Source: Bacillota bacterium (GTDB taxonomy: Bacteria; Bacillota; Clostridia; Lachnospirales; Lachnospiraceae). Taken from it: 46,586 nt of DNA. Of the stretch, positions 42,259 through 46,586 are shown piece after piece. The notes below the pieces were generated by a model, which saw nothing but the letters and a program-made list of their open reading frames with translations, did not search any database and had not been told where the DNA came from. The translations under genes were made by a program, and so were the position numbers. The stretch is taken from NCBI GenBank assembly GCA_023418475.1, contig JAEZZO010000005.1:1-46586 (forward strand), written 5' to 3'. Numbering within the stretch: the first letter of the stretch is position 1; each line of letters starts with the position of its first letter.

Positions 42259-43698
42259 TTGATAGAAACAATTTTCAGTAACGAAAATGGAGAGGCTAAT
42301 AGGACAGGCTCAGGGCAGACGGCTTTCCGTATGCCCCGAAATGTCAGACAGGTAGGAAAGAGTAATCCTTCCAAGAAAATTTATGTGGAGGATTATGTAA
42401 TGACCTATATTAAACAATTAGCGGGAGGGGATTATGCAGGCTGCAGCATTGCAGTTTTGGTAGGACAATGCATAAAAGTAGAGAACTGCCGCAATATTTT
42501 CATTTCTGGAGCAGTTGGCGTGAAAAACATTGAAACATTAAATGATGTTGTCTTTACGAATGATATATGGACGGAAATCTATGAGGATATTAAGAAATAT
42601 TTTGTAGAGACCGAGATTGTAGGCTGGTTTATTGGTGGACCAGGTTATCTGCTTTCCGAAGAGGATAAAATTCTGAAGTTACATGTGGATAATTTTGCAG
42701 GGCAGGATAAGGTCTTGTTTGCATATGATAATGTCGAAAAGGAAGAAAGCTTCTTAAGTTATGAGAACAATCATTTATGTAAACAGGAAGGTTATTATAT
42801 TTATTACGAAAAGAATGAAGAAATGCAAAATTATATCATAGATCATAAAAGGGATGAAAGTGATGAAACCAGCTATGATGACAAGGTTTCAAAGGAAATC
42901 AGGGCAGTAATACAAAATAAAAAACCTGTGGAAGAGGATAATAAAGCTACATCCAGACTGATGTATGCGGCAGGAACATTACTTGCAGTAATTGTTCTGA
43001 TCGTAGGTGCCGCTATGCTCCGCAATTATGATCAGATGAAAAATATGCAGGAGACACTAAATTACCTGTCAAAAAATATAAGTACTTCAGACACAGATTC
43101 AGATACCAATACTGATGTGGCTGATGATAAGCAGGCAGTTGTAACCGGCAAAGCAGAAGATGCCACAAAAATAGAAAACAACAAAGAAGCAAAGAAAGAT
43201 AGTCTGGATGTTGAAGTGGTTCCCGGTAATGTAAAACCCCTGGCAAAGAATGCGGATGGTAACAGTACGGCAGGTGAAGATCAAAATAATGAGAAAGGGA
43301 CAAGTTCTGATAAGGAACTGGCACAGGCAGGATCAGATAGCAAGGCGGATACAAAAACTCCTGATGTGGAGAAGCCTGATACAGCAAAATCTGAGAACAT
43401 AAAATCATCACCCGCAAAGTCCGAGACATCAGCATCTGAAAAAACCAAGAAGCCTGCAGACAAGCCCACTACTAATCAGAAGCCTGCAAAAAGCGATACA
43501 GTTAAAGCGGCCAAATCTGAAAGTCAAAAATCAGTAAAGCAGGAAGTTCGATATTACGTAGTCAAAGACGGTGATACCTTAGCGGATATCAGTCATAAAT
43601 TATATGATACCTATACGAAGGTAAAGGCAATTATGAAATTAAATAACATTGATAATCAGGATTGTATTTATGTGGGCCAAAAATTAATTATTCCATAA
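42259..43698 (+). CDS. membrane-anchored LysM protein with MPN/JAMM-like N-terminal domain lacking the metal motif
   Basis: This 479-residue protein has an N-terminal region at about 38-195 that follows the MPN/Mov34 pattern: SIAVLVGQC, then EIVGWFIGGPGYLLSEED, then KVLFAYDNVEKEESFLSY. The spot where catalytic members carry H-S-H-P has I-G-G-P, so it is probably not a protease. A single span lies at about 235-254, then a low-complexity Lys/Asp/Ser/Thr-rich linker (about 275-430). A final LysM domain (YYVVKDGDTLADISHKLY...CIYVGQKLIIP) binds peptidoglycan. TTG 42259 lies 8 bases after AGGAG, while GTG 42250 overlaps that site. It may be a sporulation or cell-wall protein; its role is unknown. 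Confidence 0.75.
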   Translation: MIETIFSNENGEANRTGSGQTAFRMPRNVRQVGKSNPSKKIYVEDYVMTYIKQLAGGDYAGCSIAVLVGQCIKVENCRNIFISGAVGVKNIETLNDVVFTNDIWTEIYEDIKKYFVETEIVGWFIGGPGYLLSEEDKILKLHVDNFAGQDKVLFAYDNVEKEESFLSYENNHLCKQEGYYIYYEKNEEMQNYIIDHKRDESDETSYDDKVSKEIRAVIQNKKPVEEDNKATSRLMYAAGTLLAVIVLIVGAAMLRNYDQMKNMQETLNYLSKNISTSDTDSDTNTDVADDKQAVVTGKAEDATKIENNKEAKKDSLDVEVVPGNVKPLAKNADGNSTAGEDQNNEKGTSSDKELAQAGSDSKADTKTPDVEKPDTAKSENIKSSPAKSETSASEKTKKPADKPTTNQKPAKSDTVKAAKSESQKSVKQEVRYYVVKDGDTLADISHKLYDTYTKVKAIMKLNNIDNQDCIYVGQKLIIP

Positions 43699-43714
43699 AG
43701 TATTATTTAGCCTT

Positions 43715-43758
43715 AAGGCGGAAGCAAAATAAGATTCAACTTATTTTGCTTCCGCTTT
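43715..43758 (+). terminator. strong rho-independent terminator
   Basis: GCGGAAGCAAAATAAG (43718-43733) and its perfect complement (43740-43755) form a 16-bp stem with a 6-base loop, followed by TTTC. It ends the LysM gene transcript. A 70-codon frame over it (43662-43874) is not a gene. Confidence 0.9.
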
Positions 43759-43944
43759 CTGCTAATTCAGTAGGGAAATATTTTGAGGATGAAGTTTTAA
43801 GTGCAATTTACAGCCAATTCAGAATTCAAGTCACTAAAGAATATCAGTTTGATAGGATATCACGCAATCTTTGAAAAAGTTAGTGCCTTCTCCCGGAAAA
43901 TGAGTTATAATACTTTCAAGTTAAAACTGCTAGGGGAGTAGGTT

Positions 43945-45120
43945 ATGCCAAATAATGATGAAAATCGTGTATTAAGAGAATATGGTAAGCGAAAAAAACG
44001 GTACAAAAGAAGAAGAAATATTATCATCCTAACATTTCTGCTCCTGCTGGTAGTTGTGGGCGGTGTCTATTTGTTTAATCTTTATAATAGAAATTATAAG
44101 AATTTTAAAGTGATAAAATCAACAGAAATGAAAGGTCAGAATGCGGTTGGATATCTAAGCTATGGGAGCACCATTATTAAGTATGGAAAAGATGGTGTAC
44201 AAGGCTATGATAAAGATGGAAATTGTTTGTGGAACAGTGCTTATGAAATGACGGATCCGGTAATAGATATCTGTGGAAAATATATTGTTATTGCAGATAA
44301 GGGTAACAAAGCAATACATATTTATGATGGAAAAACAGAAGTTGGGAATTTTTCAACGGATTATGAAATCGAAAGAGTTGAGGTAGCCTCCCAAGGAGTA
44401 GTGGCAGCCCTAATGACACAGGGAGATACAAGCCATATTATCCTATACGATAAAGAAGGCAATATAATAGCAGAAAAAACTAAGACATTGAGTGAAACAG
44501 GATTGCCACTTGATATTGCGCTTTCTGAAGATGGGACAAAGCTTGCGGTTAACTGTATGGTTATATCGAAAGGGGAATTAGTCAGTGAAATCGGCTTCTA
44601 TAATTTTGGAGAAGTCGGTAAGAATTATGTTAACAATTTTGTAGGAGGCTTCAGCTTCAAACCCGGGATTTTGACACCGAAAGTAGAGTTTCTAAATAAT
44701 GACACGGCATGTGTCTTTAAAGACAATGGATTTGTTATTTATTCTGTGAAGGAACTGCCTAAAGATGTGCATGAAGAAAACTTAAAGGGTAAAATACAAA
44801 GTGTATTTTGTAATAAGAATTATACGGGCATGGTTCTTCAGTCAGAGGATGGATTAAAAAAGCATCTGCTTTTATATGACTTGGAAGGAAAGAAAGTTTT
44901 GGATAAAATTCCTGATTTTGAGTATAAGAAGATCTATATGACAGAGGATGAGATCATTCTTTACAGCGATACAACCTGTATGGTAATGAAGCCGGATGGT
45001 AAGGTGAAGTTTAAAGGAACCTTTGACAGTAATATTCTGGCATTTTATCCAATTAATAAATTTGACCGCTATTTTCTTGCCAATGAAGCAAAATTATTGG
45101 ATATCCAGCTATCAGAATAA
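43945..45120 (+). CDS. DUF5711-like membrane-anchored beta-propeller protein
   Basis: This 391-residue protein has a strongly basic N-terminus (KRKKRYKRRR), one span (about 26-45) and an external region of repeated beta-strand units (GYDKDGNCLW, IHIYDGKTE, ILYDKEGNII, LLYDLEGKK, VMKPDGKVKF) spaced about 40 residues apart, as in PQQ/WD-like propellers. This fits the DUF5711 family of Lachnospiraceae, which has no known function. It precedes a CvpA gene by about 40 bases, an arrangement I recall from related genomes. A TATAAT at about 43905 may be its -10 box. Confidence 0.78.
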   Translation: MPNNDENRVLREYGKRKKRYKRRRNIIILTFLLLLVVVGGVYLFNLYNRNYKNFKVIKSTEMKGQNAVGYLSYGSTIIKYGKDGVQGYDKDGNCLWNSAYEMTDPVIDICGKYIVIADKGNKAIHIYDGKTEVGNFSTDYEIERVEVASQGVVAALMTQGDTSHIILYDKEGNIIAEKTKTLSETGLPLDIALSEDGTKLAVNCMVISKGELVSEIGFYNFGEVGKNYVNNFVGGFSFKPGILTPKVEFLNNDTACVFKDNGFVIYSVKELPKDVHEENLKGKIQSVFCNKNYTGMVLQSEDGLKKHLLLYDLEGKKVLDKIPDFEYKKIYMTEDEIILYSDTTCMVMKPDGKVKFKGTFDSNILAFYPINKFDRYFLANEAKLLDIQLSE

Positions 45121-45162
45121 AGGATATATGTGTGGTATAAAGGAAAGGTAAAGGATAATTGT

Positions 45163-45858
45163 ATGAATTGGTTGCTGATTGCTGTATTGGCAGTTTTAGT
45201 TATTAATTCTTTCATAGGAATGAGAGTAGGTTTAATTAAAACCGTTTTTTCTTTGTTTTCTATGATTTTAGCGCTTGGATTTACGATATGGCTGAATCCC
45301 TACGTAAATGATTTTTTGAGAAGTAATGACAAGCTGAACCATTATATTAATACACGGGTTGAAAAAATGCTGCCTCTTGTTGAAGAAAAAGCAAATAAAA
45401 ATGAACAAGTATCAACAATTGAGGGACTTCATCTTCCCCAATCACTAAAGGATTCGCTTCTTGAAAATAATAATGCAGGAGTTTATAAGGAACTTGCAGT
45501 GAAGGGATTTAAGGGTTATCTGACAAATTATTTGACAGGAATAGTAATAAATGCGTTATCATTTTCTGTGACATTTATAGTAACAATGATTGTATTCTGG
45601 TTCATTAGTGTGGCACTGGATATCATTAGTAAGCTGCCATTTTTACACCAGATTAATAAAACCGCAGGCTTATTGGCAGGCTTATTGCAAGGACTGATTA
45701 TTGTATGGGTATTTTGTATCATACTTACAGTATTTCAGAGCAGTCAACTGGGGCAAAAAGCGATGGAATTGATCGGAAAGGATGAGATATTAAGTTTTAT
45801 TTATAATAATAACTTTTTATTGCAATTTATCACCGGTGCTACCAAAATGCTTTTATAA
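45163..45858 (+). CDS. CvpA family membrane protein
   Basis: This 231-residue membrane protein has four hydrophobic segments (about 2-20, 25-48, 125-160, 165-190), and the CvpA start pattern MNWLLIAVLAVLVINSFIGMRVGLIKTVFSL identifies the family. CvpA proteins are linked to colicin V export, envelope stress and cell-wall upkeep. ATG 45163 gives the usual N-terminus and follows AAAGG; a GTG at 45130 with AAAGGA 5 bases away would add 11 residues. It is probably co-transcribed with the DUF5711 gene. Confidence 0.82.
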   Translation: MNWLLIAVLAVLVINSFIGMRVGLIKTVFSLFSMILALGFTIWLNPYVNDFLRSNDKLNHYINTRVEKMLPLVEEKANKNEQVSTIEGLHLPQSLKDSLLENNNAGVYKELAVKGFKGYLTNYLTGIVINALSFSVTFIVTMIVFWFISVALDIISKLPFLHQINKTAGLLAGLLQGLIIVWVFCIILTVFQSSQLGQKAMELIGKDEILSFIYNNNFLLQFITGATKMLL

Positions 45859-45957
45859 CTGTGATTCAATCAAATTGTAGAGAAATGGTTATAATCTTGA
45901 TGACTATCACGCAATAACGAAATAGTCCGATATGAAAAACACCAGGTATGAAATGGT

Positions 45958-46002
45958 TAAATGCTGGGATGAGATTCTGTGAATTTCATTCCAGCATTTT
46001 AT
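45958..46002 (+). terminator. rho-independent terminator
   Basis: AAATGCTGG (45959-45967) pairs with CCAGCATTT (45991-45999), with further inner pairing (ATGA/TCAT, ATT/AAT) and a T-rich tail. It separates the CvpA transcript from the rRNA promoter region. Confidence 0.8.
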
Positions 46003-46237
46003 TTATATTCAACAGAAAGCTTGCGAGCGTGCTTTTTATAGAGCAAATGCGAAAGAGTGGTTACTGGTTATATTACATTACTGTATATAGTGTTATACAT
46101 ATAATAATAATCAGACATGCACTGTATATAGAGATGTTATCATAGAAAAGAGAAGACGAATTAATATTGATCTCAGGAGATTAGTTGATAGAAATTTGGC
46201 TTATAAAAAAATAGTTATAAAAAAGTGCAAAAAGTTG
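46003..46237. other. A+T-rich region upstream of the rRNA-type promoter
   Basis: No gene is seen. ACTGTATATAG occurs twice (about 46080 and 46121). The A+T-rich tract just before the -35 box (46200-46235) would suit an UP element. Confidence 0.45.
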
Positions 46238-46266
46238 TTGACATTGTCTTCGGAAGGTGATATACT
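46238..46266 (+). promoter_or_regulatory. near-consensus promoter of the presumed rRNA operon
   Basis: TTGACA (46238-46243) and TATACT (46261-46266) are spaced by exactly 17 bases and preceded by an A/T-rich tract. Strength and position before a structured non-coding leader are typical of an rrn promoter. Confidence 0.8.
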
Positions 46267-46586
46267 TCTTTTTGCTGACGCGCCAAACCGGTTGTGAAAG
46301 CGAAGAAGAAAAACTTGAAAGGCCGATAAAATAAGGCCTTGAGAGAAAACGGAACCTTGATAATTGAACAGTGAAACAACCCTGAAAATTCTAAACGTGT
46401 TCACAAGTTTTAACTTGATAGAATACGAAAAAAAGATTTTCAAGAAATAAACGAACCGTATCATTGTGATGAGTTAGAGATAACGAGTTATATGATACCC
46501 AAGCGAATTAATTCGCTAAAAAGTAAAAATGTCGAAAGACATACGGAAACAAATAGCCAGTTTGGTTAGTTGATTCTGAACAAAGA
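46267..46586 (+). ncRNA. presumed rRNA operon leader (5' of 16S)
   Basis: There are 320 bases without a coding frame. Structures are AAGGCC/GGCCTT (about 46318-46340), a boxA-like CCTTGATAATTGAACAGTG (about 46354), GTATCAT pairing with ATGATAC (46457-46498), the palindrome GCGAATTAATTCGC (about 46503) and TGTC-GAAA-GACA (about 46530). Such antiterminator and processing-stem features precede 16S rRNA in clostridia. The 16S gene itself is not in the window, so the identity is inferred. Confidence 0.65.

Noticed and set aside
43662..43874. 70-codon frame downstream of the LysM domain
   Set aside because: It overlaps the LysM codons and runs through a strong terminator stem, with no ribosome site.
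1..46586. CRISPR arrays, tRNA genes, transposase or integrase genes
   Set aside because: No regularly spaced repeats, cloverleaf pattern with GTTCRA arm, or transposase/integrase motifs were seen. The repeats present are tandem-duplication blocks and isolated hairpins.

Overview
The window reads as chromosomal DNA of a low-GC, spore-forming, motile anaerobic Firmicute, most probably a Lachnospiraceae/Clostridium-like species. The grounds are A+T-rich codon use, strong GGAGG ribosome sites, a YyaC-type sporulation gene, a methyl-accepting chemotaxis protein and a YvyF-like flagellar protein, split short secD/secF, a CvpA/DUF5711 pair, and carbohydrate ABC systems of the Lpl/Ytc type that lack their own ATPase. 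The species is an inference.

Layout. (1) 0.36-6.0 kb: a run of short, mostly separately spaced enzyme genes (GrpB-like, flavin reductase, APH-type phosphotransferase, P-loop kinase, methyltransferase, GNAT acetyltransferase, nucleotidyltransferase) with a carbamoyltransferase-like gene scrap. (2) 6.3-12.6 kb: an amino-acid-type ABC transporter. A chain of overlapping mini-ORFs leads into a permease, an ATPase with an extra C-terminal domain, and a lipoprotein binding protein. A tandem duplication of this locus has decayed by internal deletions and left two further binding-protein genes. All three binding proteins appear to be circularly permuted. (3) 12.7-14.55 kb: a cytoplasmic GH36 alpha-galactosidase. 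(4) 14.8-23.9 kb: a LacI regulator, the remnant of a second LacI gene, then an MFS transporter, sugar-binding lipoprotein, two permeases and two serine hydrolases of the beta-lactamase fold in one direction. (5) 24.0-24.8 kb, minus strand: an esterase. (6) 25.1-32.1 kb: a second Lpl-type cassette (binding protein, two permeases) followed by a YesM/YesN-type two-component pair. (7) 32.2-33.3 kb: a small dead membrane-protein gene and a PHP phosphatase. (8) 34.1-37.4 kb: chemotaxis receptor and small Cys-rich proteins. (9) 37.4-39.6 kb: secDF. (10) 40.1-45.9 kb: a coiled-coil membrane protein, YyaC (minus strand), a LysM protein with an apparently metal-less MPN-like domain, DUF5711 and CvpA. 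(11) 46.24-46.59 kb: a near-consensus promoter and structured leader that look like the start of an rRNA operon, with 16S expected just beyond the window.

How the parts work together. Regions 3-6 form a carbohydrate-scavenging neighbourhood. Lipoproteins catch oligosaccharides or glycosides, paired permeases import them using an ATPase encoded elsewhere, and a LacI protein and a two-component system respond to supply. GH36 would hydrolyse alpha-galactosides in the cytoplasm.

The most unusual content is the 6.3-12.6 kb transporter: permuted binding proteins, an ATPase fused to a GHKL/anti-sigma-like domain, and coupled mini-ORFs. The MPN-like/LysM fusion at 42.3 kb is the next most unusual. 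All functional calls come from reading motifs; no database search was possible.
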